This document shows, one piece after another, positions 1 through 7,793 of a DNA stretch of 64,000 nucleotides. Below the pieces are notes generated by a model. The model searched no databases. It was not told where the DNA came from and saw only the letters and a list, made by a program, of their open reading frames with translations. Where the stretch lies: the NCBI RefSeq assembly GCF_019278565.1, contig NZ_CP058988.1, forward strand, positions 2,480,001 to 2,544,000, in the 5' to 3' direction. How positions within the stretch are numbered: position 1 is the first letter of the stretch; each line of letters starts with the position of its first letter. The position numbers were made by a program, and so were the translations under genes. Source of the DNA: Cellulophaga sp. HaHa_2_95 (GTDB lineage: Bacteria; Bacteroidota; Bacteroidia; Flavobacteriales; Flavobacteriaceae).

Positions 1-1111
1 AGGCTCTTTCACTAAAATCGTTAGCTATACGTACTGCCCAAGTTCTACCATTATTACGTTTGTATAATTCTGATACTGAACCAGCGCCTAAAATACCCTC
101 TATATAATTTTTATAAGCTTGTCCGTTTGCTCTATTTTCTTTATCAAAAATTTCAATAAATCCATGTTCTACGCGTACTGCATAGGCACAACCAATTGCC
201 GTAACATCATCTATAGTTACTTTTCCATTTTCCATAAAATGAGGAGAAAACATCACAGGGGTTAAACCATTTGTATTACTAATTTTTGTAGCAAAAATAT
301 CTCTTACGCCACCTCTGTTAGCAGCTTTCATTGCTAAGTTATCAGTCTCAAGACGTAGTGTTACTCCTCCCTTACATTTAAGGTTTTTGAATAAAATATT
401 ATCTGCAGCATAGGCTTGTATTAGTCCATATCCAGTGTGTGCATTTGTTTGATTAACATTTTGAATAATACCTTTATGTGGCCAAGAATCACCAGGTTTA
501 CCAGTAAAACTTATTAAAATAGAGGCAAATACTGTTTTCTCATCCTTAATATCAAAATTAGAGATTTTAAAATTTTCTACATTTCCTACATCAGCCACTA
601 TTAGATTTTTTGAAGAATTGCCCCTTAAGTCCACAGTAAAATTTCCTCCTTTACCAATGATACTGACATTCTCAATTTTTTCTCCTGTTTTACTGGCAAA
701 ATCAAAAATTCTGTGATTACTGTTGGCCGCAATGCCTCTTGTTGGGTAAATGGTAGCTCCTTTATCTATTTCTAAATGTACATTAGATTGCATTCTAATT
801 TTATTTAAATAGTATTTACCTGCCGGTATGATCAATTTTCCACCACTGGAAGATAAATTAGCTATTGCCGTATTTAATTTGGCGCTATCATCATTATTAT
901 CTCTATTATTTACATTAAAATCTGTTACCAAATTTTTAACATTTGATAGTACTGCATTACTAGGTGGTCTGTAGAATCTACCGTCCGAAACCTGCAGTTC
1001 CGTGACTGTTTCTAATGGTTCTGCATTCTGATTTTCTTCAATCTCTTTAGAACATCCCATAGCTAATAAAGCCATAGTTGTTGCATAAAAATGTTTTAAT
1101 TGTACTTTCAT
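1..1111 (-). CDS. Iota-carrageenase, GH82 family, lipoprotein (C-terminus outside window)
   Basis: About 370 N-terminal residues are visible, from the ATG at 1109-1111; the gene runs off the left edge. The product starts with a lipoprotein signal ending LLAMGC (Cys20), so it is probably anchored in the outer membrane. A repetitive beta-helix follows. The segment GGVTLRLETDN, then a GGVRDIF stretch and VMFSPHFMENG, closely resembles GH82 iota-carrageenases, which hydrolyse the beta-1,4 linkages of the red-algal galactan iota-carrageenan. In that family the Glu and Asp of the ETD motif are the acid/base pair; here they are E255 and D257. An upstream GYGLIQAYAAD stretch also fits the family. It is divergent from a PL7-type lyase. 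The family is assigned from remembered sequence; the substrate is inferred from the family. Confidence 0.8.
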   Translation of the reverse strand, partial: MKVQLKHFYATTMALLAMGCSKEIEENQNAEPLETVTELQVSDGRFYRPPSNAVLSNVKNLVTDFNVNNRDNNDDSAKLNTAIANLSSSGGKLIIPAGKYYLNKIRMQSNVHLEIDKGATIYPTRGIAANSNHRIFDFASKTGEKIENVSIIGKGGNFTVDLRGNSSKNLIVADVGNVENFKISNFDIKDEKTVFASILISFTGKPGDSWPHKGIIQNVNQTNAHTGYGLIQAYAADNILFKNLKCKGGVTLRLETDNLAMKAANRGGVRDIFATKISNTNGLTPVMFSPHFMENGKVTIDDVTAIGCAYAVRVEHGFIEIFDKENRANGQAYKNYIEGILGAGSVSELYKRNNGRTWAVRIANDFSERA

Positions 1112-1448
1112 TATAAGATGTTTTGAGGTTAAGGGCGCAAATTAGAGTCTTTGTTCAGGCTTTAGTAAGTGTATTTTATCCCCGTTGAGTAGTATTTTAT
1201 CTTATATAGAGTGTGTTCTACAACGCTAGAAAAAAGAAAAGGGTTGTGAGTTCCTACGTTTATTGTATTTGTTAGTTTTTAATGTTTAAATACTAAATAC
1301 TTAGTAAATGTTTTATTTATTGTGAATTTGCAAATATTTTGTTTTAATTTTTGTCAGATTGATTTTGTGTAGATTTTTTTCGTAAAATTGGTGAACCAAA
1401 ATGGTAAACCAATTTGGACCCCAATTTTATTAATTTAAATAATTACAC
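1112..1448. other. Divergent intergenic region between GH82 and PL7 genes
   Basis: This is 337 bases of AT-rich sequence with no credible ORF. It must hold the promoters of both outward-facing lyase/hydrolase genes. The only clear structure is the tandem operator near the PL7 start, listed separately. No exact TAnnTTTG element was found for either gene; there is a near match (CTAATTTG) about 30-40 bases upstream of the GH82 start on the minus strand. Confidence 0.6.
1386..1424. promoter_or_regulatory. Tandem TGGTnnACCA operators upstream of the PL7 lyase
   Basis: Two perfect palindromes, TGGTGAACCA at 1389-1398 and TGGTAAACCA at 1402-1411, lie 13 bp apart centre to centre. A weaker TTGG-N3-CCAA at 1414-1424 follows. 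The TTGGTnnACCAA form resembles sites of FadR-subfamily GntR regulators such as the uronate regulators UxuR/ExuR. The sites end 24 bases before the ATG, a position that suits repression. The regulator is not in the window. Confidence 0.6.
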
Positions 1449-2222
1449 ATGAAAAAAATGACCAATTACAAATTTTTGGCAACAGGTATTTTCTCCATTG
1501 CAGTATTTTTAACAAGCTGTAGCCAAACCGAACAGGAAGAAGTAGTATTGGCTCCAGAAGCTATGGAAGCACCAAAACTCAGTGCTAAAGTGTATCAAAT
1601 TTCAGACTTCTATATTGAGACAAGTTGGCTCAGTGGGGAGGACAGTAGATCTACTAAATCTTTTAGTTCTACAGGGACCGATAACGAAAGTTGGTATGAT
1701 AAAAATTCTAGTGGATATTATACTATGAAAAGTTTAGCTACTGACGGTAACCGTACGGAATGGAAAGAGATTGAAGAATCTTCATTGACAAATGGTAAGA
1801 GTATGATCTATAAGGCCAAAGTAGAGTCCATACCAGAAAACGGAGTAACCATAGCACAAATTCACAATAGAGGGAACAATGTAAACAGACCTTGGTTACG
1901 TGTTTTTATTGATGACGATCGTAAAATTAAAATTAAAGTAACTACAAATAATCCTTCTAACAGTTCTGGAACGTACCAAGAATATACGGGGGCTACGTAT
2001 TCTCAAGGGAGTGATTATATTTTGTCAATTACCTATAATGGAGGTGGTGCTACTGTAAAAGTTACCACATCTAGTGGATCAACTATCATTAATAAGACTA
2101 TATCACCATCTAGTTCATGGAATAGCTATTCAAACACCTACTATTTTAAAGCAGGGGTGTATACTGAGGGAGATGACAAACAGCCTAAAATTACATTCAA
2201 TTATTTCTATTTTAATGATTAA
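1449..2222 (+). CDS. PL7-type polysaccharide lyase lipoprotein (alginate lyase 2 fold)
   Basis: A 257-residue protein with a lipoprotein signal (LTSC, Cys24) and a single lyase domain. The three family landmarks are visible in order: NRTEWKE (102-107) at the place of the RxExR strand, QIH (137-139), and YYFKAGVY (231-238), which carries the catalytic Tyr. PL7 enzymes cleave alginate by beta-elimination with a His/Tyr pair, here H139 and Y238. Two positions deviate: the second Arg of RxExR is Lys106, and the usual Gln after YFKAGxY-x is Glu240. The fold call is strong. The substrate is probably alginate or a related polyuronate, but the altered motif leaves this open. It is divergent from the GH82 gene and carries its own operator region. 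Confidence 0.78.
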   Translation: MKKMTNYKFLATGIFSIAVFLTSCSQTEQEEVVLAPEAMEAPKLSAKVYQISDFYIETSWLSGEDSRSTKSFSSTGTDNESWYDKNSSGYYTMKSLATDGNRTEWKEIEESSLTNGKSMIYKAKVESIPENGVTIAQIHNRGNNVNRPWLRVFIDDDRKIKIKVTTNNPSNSSGTYQEYTGATYSQGSDYILSITYNGGGATVKVTTSSGSTIINKTISPSSSWNSYSNTYYFKAGVYTEGDDKQPKITFNYFYFND

Positions 2223-2241
2223 ACAGTGATGAATAAAAAAT

Positions 2242-2270
2242 TAAAGACCACCCTAATCAGGTGGTCTTTA
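2242..2270. terminator. Bidirectional terminator between PL7 and HMBD genes
   Basis: A perfect 11-bp inverted repeat (arms beginning TAAAGACCACC) with a 7-base loop lies between the stops of the convergent genes, with A/T runs on both sides. Confidence 0.8.
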
Positions 2271-2293
2271 CTATTATAATATATAGATGGGCG

Positions 2294-2758
2294 CTAAACT
2301 TTATTGGTTTTAGACGCGCAATCAACACAAGTACATTTCCCTGATTCGCAGACGCATTTTCCGTCTTCGTTCATAACACAGTCTTTATTCTTTGTGTGCT
2401 TTTTGCAATTTTTGTCGGTACACTTACCATCTTCTCCTATTGTACAGGTCATTTTTTTTGCATGTTCTTCGCAATTTACACATGCACAGGTATCGCCCTC
2501 ACATTTACATTTACCGTCTAAATGGGCTTGGCAAGTGGCACTAATTTCTTTATCGGTTAACATCAAATCCATCTTGCACACAGGGCAACTCCCTGCTTCA
2601 TGGTATGATTTACCGTCTTCGCAATTCATAGGACAACTATAAAGTAATGCGGAGACTTCATTAGATTCAACATTTTTCTTATTGTCTTTACATGCCGAAA
2701 CAGTAGTTAATGTAGTTACAGAAATTACTGCTATATATATAATTTTTTTCAATTTCAT
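2294..2758 (-). CDS. Cysteine-rich heavy-metal-binding-domain lipoprotein
   Basis: A 154-residue lipoprotein (VSAC, Cys23) with 20 cysteines. Residues about 40-65 (YSCPMNCEDGK ... GSCPVCKMDL) match the heavy-metal-binding domain (HMBD) found in copper and other metal efflux proteins. The remainder is His/Cys-rich and holds two copies of the same spacing, C-x-C-x4-C-x-C-x2-C, at 84-96 and 135-147, which looks metallothionein-like. It is probably a periplasmic or outer-membrane-anchored metal chelator. No efflux pump lies next to it, so the metal cannot be named. Its stop faces the PL7 gene across a shared terminator. Confidence 0.7.
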   Translation of the reverse strand: MKLKKIIYIAVISVTTLTTVSACKDNKKNVESNEVSALLYSCPMNCEDGKSYHEAGSCPVCKMDLMLTDKEISATCQAHLDGKCKCEGDTCACVNCEEHAKKMTCTIGEDGKCTDKNCKKHTKNKDCVMNEDGKCVCESGKCTCVDCASKTNKV

Positions 2759-3043
2759 AAGGAAGATTTTTTTTTCAAGGTACTATTTTTTTATAAACAT
2801 TGTATTTGATGACCGTGAATAAAAGTATAATTCAAGTTCTAAAAGAATACTGAAATAAAATTATAATTTTTTCTATCTTTTTATGACATTGGTTAAATAT
2901 ATTTTTAATTATAAATACTTCAATTTCAAATACCTCGTTTACCTTCTCAGAGGATATAGTCTTGGATTTAGAAAAAAAATTCAAAACATATGGTTCAATA
3001 CCTAAAATTTACCTAAATTCCATTTTTTAAAAACTTTTTGAAT

Positions 3044-3595
3044 ATGATATTTCTAGTAGTATTAGCAATAATTTTGATTCCTGTATTTATGGGAGTTTCT
3101 ATCTATAATGGCTTGGTTCGTAAAAAAACCTTAATGAAAGAGGGGTGGAGTAGTATAGATGTATTTCTTAAAAAACGAAATGACCTTATTCCTAATTTAA
3201 TAGAAACAGTTAAAGGATATGCTACTCATGAAAAAACCTTATTCGAAAATGTGACCAAATCTAGAAACATGGTACAAAATGCAAATACGGTTGCAGATCA
3301 AAGCGCGGCAGAAAATGCATTAAAAAATTCGATGATGAATTTATTTGCTGTTTCTGAAAATTATCCAGACTTAAAAGCCAATCAGAATTTTATAGAATTG
3401 CAGAATGAATTGACTTCTATGGAGGAAGAAATAGAAATGGCACGTAGGTATTATAATGGTACGGTAACCGATAACAATATTGCCATAGAAACTTTCCCAT
3501 CAAATATAGTAGCCAACATGTTTAATTTTGAGAAAGGTACTTTTTTCGAAATTAAAGATGCAGCACAAAGAGAACCTGTAAAAGTTTCTTTTTAA
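3044..3595 (+). CDS. LemA family protein
   Basis: About 183 residues from the ATG at 3044; a TTG two codons upstream (3038) is possible but less likely. One N-terminal membrane helix precedes a helical domain with the family signature GWSSIDVFLKKRNDLIPNL followed by VKGYATHEK and the central NFIELQNEL. LemA proteins are membrane-anchored helical-bundle proteins of unclear function. This is the first gene of an operon in which all gaps are 12 bases or fewer, running to 8599. Here LemA is followed by glycosyltransferases rather than its common TPM-domain or LemA/DUF3137 neighbours. Confidence 0.88.
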   Translation: MIFLVVLAIILIPVFMGVSIYNGLVRKKTLMKEGWSSIDVFLKKRNDLIPNLIETVKGYATHEKTLFENVTKSRNMVQNANTVADQSAAENALKNSMMNLFAVSENYPDLKANQNFIELQNELTSMEEEIEMARRYYNGTVTDNNIAIETFPSNIVANMFNFEKGTFFEIKDAAQREPVKVSF

Positions 3596-3607
3596 AGCAT
3601 ACAAAAC

Positions 3608-4753
3608 ATGTTAAACATTTATGCTTCTTATGATGTGTTTCCTAGCTCAAAAGGCTCCTCTACACATATAAAAGAAATGATTACCGCTTTAGCTACCCAT
3701 GCGGAAGAACTTTCGTTGTTGTGTCTAAGAGGTAATGCTAAACTTCCGGCAGTACAAAAGCACGATAATATCCTTATCAAACGTTTTTACTCGGAAGAAA
3801 AACTGAACTACTTAGAAAAGGCATCGCTATTTTCTGAACGTATTTACCTAGAGATATCTCAAAATGAAAAGGAAATTAAAATCGCACATTTTAGAGATAT
3901 TTGGAGTGGTTTAGGAATTACAGCCCATAAAAATATTCCATCGGTTTTTGAAGTAAATGCTTTGACTTCTATAGAGTTGCCGTATCATTATCCAAACCTG
4001 ACGGATGAGTTTTTAGAAAAGCTTAAATTTTTAGAGCAGAAATGTCTAGACGAAGCCACGGTAATTATTACACCATCCGCAACGACAAAAAAGTTTTTAA
4101 TCGCTGCTTACGCTGTTCCGGAAGAGAAAATTAATGTGATTCCTAATGGCGCATATATACCAGAATCATTTGATAAACCAGAAGACGCACCTGATCACTA
4201 TATTATTTATTTTGGGGCTTTACAACGTTGGCAAGGTATAGAAGTGCTTTTAAAAGCCATGAGCTATTTAAAAGATTATCCAGATTTAAAATTGCTCATC
4301 TGTTCTTCCGTAAAAGAAAAGGCGTTTAAGCCTTTAAAAAAGTTGATTGAAAAATTAGAGCTTGCAGATAGGGTTATTGTAAAAACTCAAGTGCAGCGAG
4401 AAGAGCTTTACAACTATATCCATTTTGCAACACTATCTATTGCGCCTTTAAAAGCTTGTGACCGAAACATTACGCAAGGATGTAGCCCCTTAAAAATATT
4501 GGAATCTATGGCTTGTGGTACGGCCCTCGTAGCATCAGATTTACCTGTAGTCCGGGAATTAGTATCAGAACAAGAAGCTATGTTAGTAGAACCTGATAGG
4601 GAATTAGATTTGGCTCGCTCCATTCGGTTTTTATTGGATACTCCAGAAGAGCGTGAAATTTTGGCAGCCAAAGCATTACAAAAAATGAAAGAAGAATTTA
4701 CTTGGGAATTGCAAGTGAATAAGTTGAACCAAGTTTATAAAAACCTAACCTAA
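3608..4753 (+). CDS. Glycosyltransferase family 4 protein
   Basis: A 381-residue GT-B protein. The N-terminal part contains the acceptor-side SSTHIKE loop near residue 20. The C-terminal half has the GT4 pattern: IIYFGALQRWQGIEVLLKA, then CSPLKILESMACGTALVAS, whose E-x7-type loop binds the nucleotide sugar, and EREILAAKAL. No membrane segment or signal is seen, so it is probably cytoplasmic or peripheral. It starts 12 bases after LemA and is followed after 2 bases by the next gene. Donor and acceptor cannot be told. Confidence 0.85.
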   Translation: MLNIYASYDVFPSSKGSSTHIKEMITALATHAEELSLLCLRGNAKLPAVQKHDNILIKRFYSEEKLNYLEKASLFSERIYLEISQNEKEIKIAHFRDIWSGLGITAHKNIPSVFEVNALTSIELPYHYPNLTDEFLEKLKFLEQKCLDEATVIITPSATTKKFLIAAYAVPEEKINVIPNGAYIPESFDKPEDAPDHYIIYFGALQRWQGIEVLLKAMSYLKDYPDLKLLICSSVKEKAFKPLKKLIEKLELADRVIVKTQVQREELYNYIHFATLSIAPLKACDRNITQGCSPLKILESMACGTALVASDLPVVRELVSEQEAMLVEPDRELDLARSIRFLLDTPEEREILAAKALQKMKEEFTWELQVNKLNQVYKNLT

Positions 4754-4755
4754 TT

Positions 4756-5682
4756 ATGAGTCAACAAGGATCTGTCTTAACTCAGGAACAGTTTCAAGGT
4801 GCCCCAATAGAAAGAGCACATTTGCATAGGGGTTTTTCATCGAAGAAAACACCTTTAAAATGGATTCGCTTTTTTAGAGCGTGCGTTTTGCAACGAGAAA
4901 GTGCGAATACGAAGAAAAAGAAAGAAATAAAGAAGGTCTGGTTGATCACCGTAGGGGCAATTATCCTATCACATTTGATTGACTATGTTGCGTACTTTCC
5001 TACAACACTATTTTTTATTGCCGCTATAATTACGGCTATCATACTCAATGTAAGGATCAAAAAGAAATTTAAAAAGAATTATACAGAAGGTTTTGATTTT
5101 TTCTCGGATTACTTTTCTGCTTTTTTTACCTTAATCGAAGAAGACTTACAACCGCAATCAAGAATTACCTTAGAGGCTAACGTAAAAGATACCATAGAAA
5201 AAAGCAATCTACAAAAGGAAGAAGAGTATACCTCAGAGAACAGAGGCTTTTTATCTGGGAAAGATTATTACTATGAAAAAATTATTAGTAAAGGGTCTTG
5301 TTTTTTAAGTGATGGGTGTACCCTAAATTTTAGTTTTTCAGAACGGCTACGAAGTAGAATTGTCAAAAAAAGAAGTGCTAGCGGAAAACGAAAAACAAAA
5401 CAAAAATATAAGTCTATTTATCCTTTTATTTTAAAAATGAAAATACCCAAGGATAAATATGTACTCAATACCGCAATTGACCGTAGTAAGCTAGAATTGG
5501 CAGAAGATAGTGAGTTTTATATCATTAAAACGACTCGGAAATTTGATATCAAAAATGAACATCCTGAAAAATATGAACCGTATAGATCAAGTTCTATTTC
5601 GATGTTTTCTTCTGATTATTTTGCCTTAGAATTAATCAATTTAATTAATGTTAGTTACGGTTGTGTAACGCCAAGAGCATAA
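4756..5682 (+). CDS. Hypothetical membrane protein in LemA/GT operon
   Basis: A 308-residue protein without a recognised family. Two adjacent hydrophobic segments lie at about residues 63-100 (VWLITVGAIILSHLIDYV and a second helix). They are flanked by Lys-rich runs, giving a helical hairpin with both ends probably cytoplasmic. The C-terminal 200 residues are charged, with a Lys/Arg-rich patch (RIVKKRSASGKRK). The layout of a membrane hairpin plus a soluble domain beside LemA recalls DUF3137 partners of LemA, but the motif match is too weak to claim. Two bases separate it from the upstream GT gene and six from the next gene. Confidence 0.6.
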   Translation: MSQQGSVLTQEQFQGAPIERAHLHRGFSSKKTPLKWIRFFRACVLQRESANTKKKKEIKKVWLITVGAIILSHLIDYVAYFPTTLFFIAAIITAIILNVRIKKKFKKNYTEGFDFFSDYFSAFFTLIEEDLQPQSRITLEANVKDTIEKSNLQKEEEYTSENRGFLSGKDYYYEKIISKGSCFLSDGCTLNFSFSERLRSRIVKKRSASGKRKTKQKYKSIYPFILKMKIPKDKYVLNTAIDRSKLELAEDSEFYIIKTTRKFDIKNEHPEKYEPYRSSSISMFSSDYFALELINLINVSYGCVTPRA

Positions 5683-5688
5683 ACGTTT

Positions 5689-6075
5689 ATGGAACAAAGA
5701 AAAAATTGCGAAGAAACAATTGGATTGTTTGTATTAAGACCTTGTGAAACGACTATGGTTCTTACCTGTAAGAAGTGTCAAAAACCGGTTTGTAACGAAC
5801 ATTCATTTAAGCCTTTAAAAGCAAATAAACCAGATGCTAGCGCGTCTAAATTATGTTTGACTTGTTTTACAGAATTAGATACCAGACTTACCAATGATAT
5901 AGAGTTATTTTCAAAAGATAGGTATGTATGGCGTCGTAAAATGATTGATCGTTTTCATAAAGAATATGAGTATATGCGTTTTATTGCAGAAGATCATGGT
6001 TCTTTATTCATGGTTCACGATACCTTCTATGGCTATGACGATACCGATGATAATACTTCATTTTTTGATAGTTAA
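5689..6075 (+). CDS. Small zinc-cluster protein of LemA/GT operon
   Basis: A 128-residue soluble protein, family not recognised. The first half carries a likely zinc-binding set: C7, C19, C27-x2-C30, C35-x2-H38 and C56-x2-C59 (TCKKCQKPVCNEH ... LCLTC), similar in spacing to B-box or treble-clef fingers. The second half is rich in Arg, Tyr and Phe, then acidic near the end (YDDTDDNTSFFDS). The gene abuts the next GT directly (stop at 6075, ATG at 6076), so translation is likely coupled. Confidence 0.62.
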   Translation: MEQRKNCEETIGLFVLRPCETTMVLTCKKCQKPVCNEHSFKPLKANKPDASASKLCLTCFTELDTRLTNDIELFSKDRYVWRRKMIDRFHKEYEYMRFIAEDHGSLFMVHDTFYGYDDTDDNTSFFDS

Positions 6076-7179
6076 ATGAGTTTGTTATTCATTACACAAC
6101 ATTATTACCCCAGCAAAGGCGGTATGGCAGAGTCTTGCGATCGATTAATTCGAAATTTCAGGAAATCTGGTGTCGCCGTTCATATTATCCATTTTACCAA
6201 TAGACGAAAAAAGTTTCATACAGAAGCTGCGGTACATGGCAGTTATTCTGCAGTGCCGTTAAATAATTCAGAAGAATTTACATTAAACCTCGCATTGCAA
6301 TTTATTGAAGGTTTGCCTATTTTAAAAGATATAAAGTACATAGTTGCTTTTGGAGGATATTTGCCGCTTAGTTTAGGGCCTATTTTATCAAAATATATAG
6401 CAAAACCTTTAATTACTTTTATTAGGGGAAATGATTTTGATGAAGCTATTTTTTCTAAACGTAGAGAGATGTTACTGTATGCATTAAAAAATTCTGAGTT
6501 TATTTTTACGGTGACTAAAGAAAAGCGCGATAAGATACAAAAGTTGACAGCTCATTCTAAGGTGTATTTTACCCCTAATGGTATTGATACGAAGTTGTGG
6601 AAGCCAGCAATAAGTCAACTCCCACAAATTGAAGCTTTAAAGGAAAGTAGTGCAGGTAGAAATAGAATTGTTATTGTAGGCCAGTTGAAAGCAAAAAAAG
6701 GGATCCTAGAATTTTCTAAAACCTTTGCTAATTTTAGTTATAAAGATACCTATGAAATTTGGTTGATTGGAGATGTAGAAGATAGCGTTAAGAATCATAT
6801 TGAAACGCTCCCAATTCAAGTACAGTTTTTCTCTTTTGTAAATAAAAATGAATTAATTACGTATTATCACGCTGCAGATATTGTATTAATTCCCTCTTTT
6901 TATGACGGTATGCCTAATGTTTTATTGGAAGCAGGAGCTTCAAAAAATGTTATTATAGCCTCAAAAATTGGAGGAATACAAGACGTTATCGAACATCAAA
7001 AAGATGGTTTTTTATTCAACCCTTTAAAACCAGCAAGCCTATTAGAGGCACTCACATATGTGCATAAGGCAACAGCGGAAACAAAAGAAGGTATTGCTAA
7101 TGCGTTATATGAAAAAATCGAAAATGAATATACAGAAGAAAAGGAAATACATAATTATTTAAAGAATTTAGAAGTATGA
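6076..7179 (+). CDS. Glycosyltransferase family 4 protein
   Basis: A 367-residue GT-B enzyme. The N-terminal motif FITQHYYPSKGGMAES with a Gly-Gly loop is typical of GT4. The donor-binding half shows IVIVGQLKAKKGILEF, PSFYDGMPNVLLEAGASKN with the conserved Glu of the EAxA loop, and DVIEHQKDGFL. It is probably retaining and cytoplasmic, but the sugar is unknown. It shares a 4-base ATGA overlap with the downstream lipoprotein gene, so the two are translationally coupled. It is the second GT4 of the operon; the two GTs differ enough to act at different steps. Confidence 0.87.
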   Translation: MSLLFITQHYYPSKGGMAESCDRLIRNFRKSGVAVHIIHFTNRRKKFHTEAAVHGSYSAVPLNNSEEFTLNLALQFIEGLPILKDIKYIVAFGGYLPLSLGPILSKYIAKPLITFIRGNDFDEAIFSKRREMLLYALKNSEFIFTVTKEKRDKIQKLTAHSKVYFTPNGIDTKLWKPAISQLPQIEALKESSAGRNRIVIVGQLKAKKGILEFSKTFANFSYKDTYEIWLIGDVEDSVKNHIETLPIQVQFFSFVNKNELITYYHAADIVLIPSFYDGMPNVLLEAGASKNVIIASKIGGIQDVIEHQKDGFLFNPLKPASLLEALTYVHKATAETKEGIANALYEKIENEYTEEKEIHNYLKNLEV

Positions 7180-7793
7180 AAAAGTTTTACATTTTAAGTC
7201 TATTTAGCCTAATTCTAGTTTTTGGTAGCTGTAAAGAAACTGTAGATAAAAATACCACAAGTAACCCTACAGAGAACACGACAACAGAGGAAGTTTCTTA
7301 TAGTGAGGCACAAGTGGTTCTTTCGAATCCTGCGGGAGAAGAAATAGGAGGTTTTTCTTTAAGTTCGATGACTATTTATGCCGGGAATACAAAGTATACC
7401 AGTAAAAATAAATCGGAAAAACACAAGTATTACACGCACGGAGAATTAGCTTTTGAGGTAAAATTTAAGAGTGATGGTTTTAAATTGAGAGATAAAAATT
7501 CAGAGCTATTGTGGAAGATTAAAATGTACCCTGATAAAATTAAAATATCAGATAATGAAGAGAATACCAATGCTTTTGAAATAAAGCATTATGAAGAGAA
7601 AATTAAAATTAAGCAAAACGATGACGAGTTATATACTGTAGCCCTTGAGGATGCTACCATCTCTGCCAATGATACGGTATTGTATAAACTATCTGCCAAC
7701 CAAGAGAGCTATGCGTATGCTATTATGGCCTTAAAAGAAATTCCAGAACAGCAAAGAATTTTTATTTTAGCCGAAGTTTTAGCGCAACTATAA
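7176..7793 (+). CDS. Hypothetical lipoprotein of LemA/GT operon
   Basis: A 205-residue lipoprotein (VFGSC, Cys19) of unknown family. A Thr/Glu-rich linker is followed by a domain made mostly of short beta strands with many Lys (KWKYYTHGE-like and LWKIKMYPDKIKI stretches), then a short C-terminal helix. It overlaps the upstream GT gene by 4 bases and the downstream gene by 1 (TAATG). A lipoprotein here suggests that the operon product ends up in the envelope; this is an inference from context. Confidence 0.65.
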   Translation: MKKFYILSLFSLILVFGSCKETVDKNTTSNPTENTTTEEVSYSEAQVVLSNPAGEEIGGFSLSSMTIYAGNTKYTSKNKSEKHKYYTHGELAFEVKFKSDGFKLRDKNSELLWKIKMYPDKIKISDNEENTNAFEIKHYEEKIKIKQNDDELYTVALEDATISANDTVLYKLSANQESYAYAIMALKEIPEQQRIFILAEVLAQL

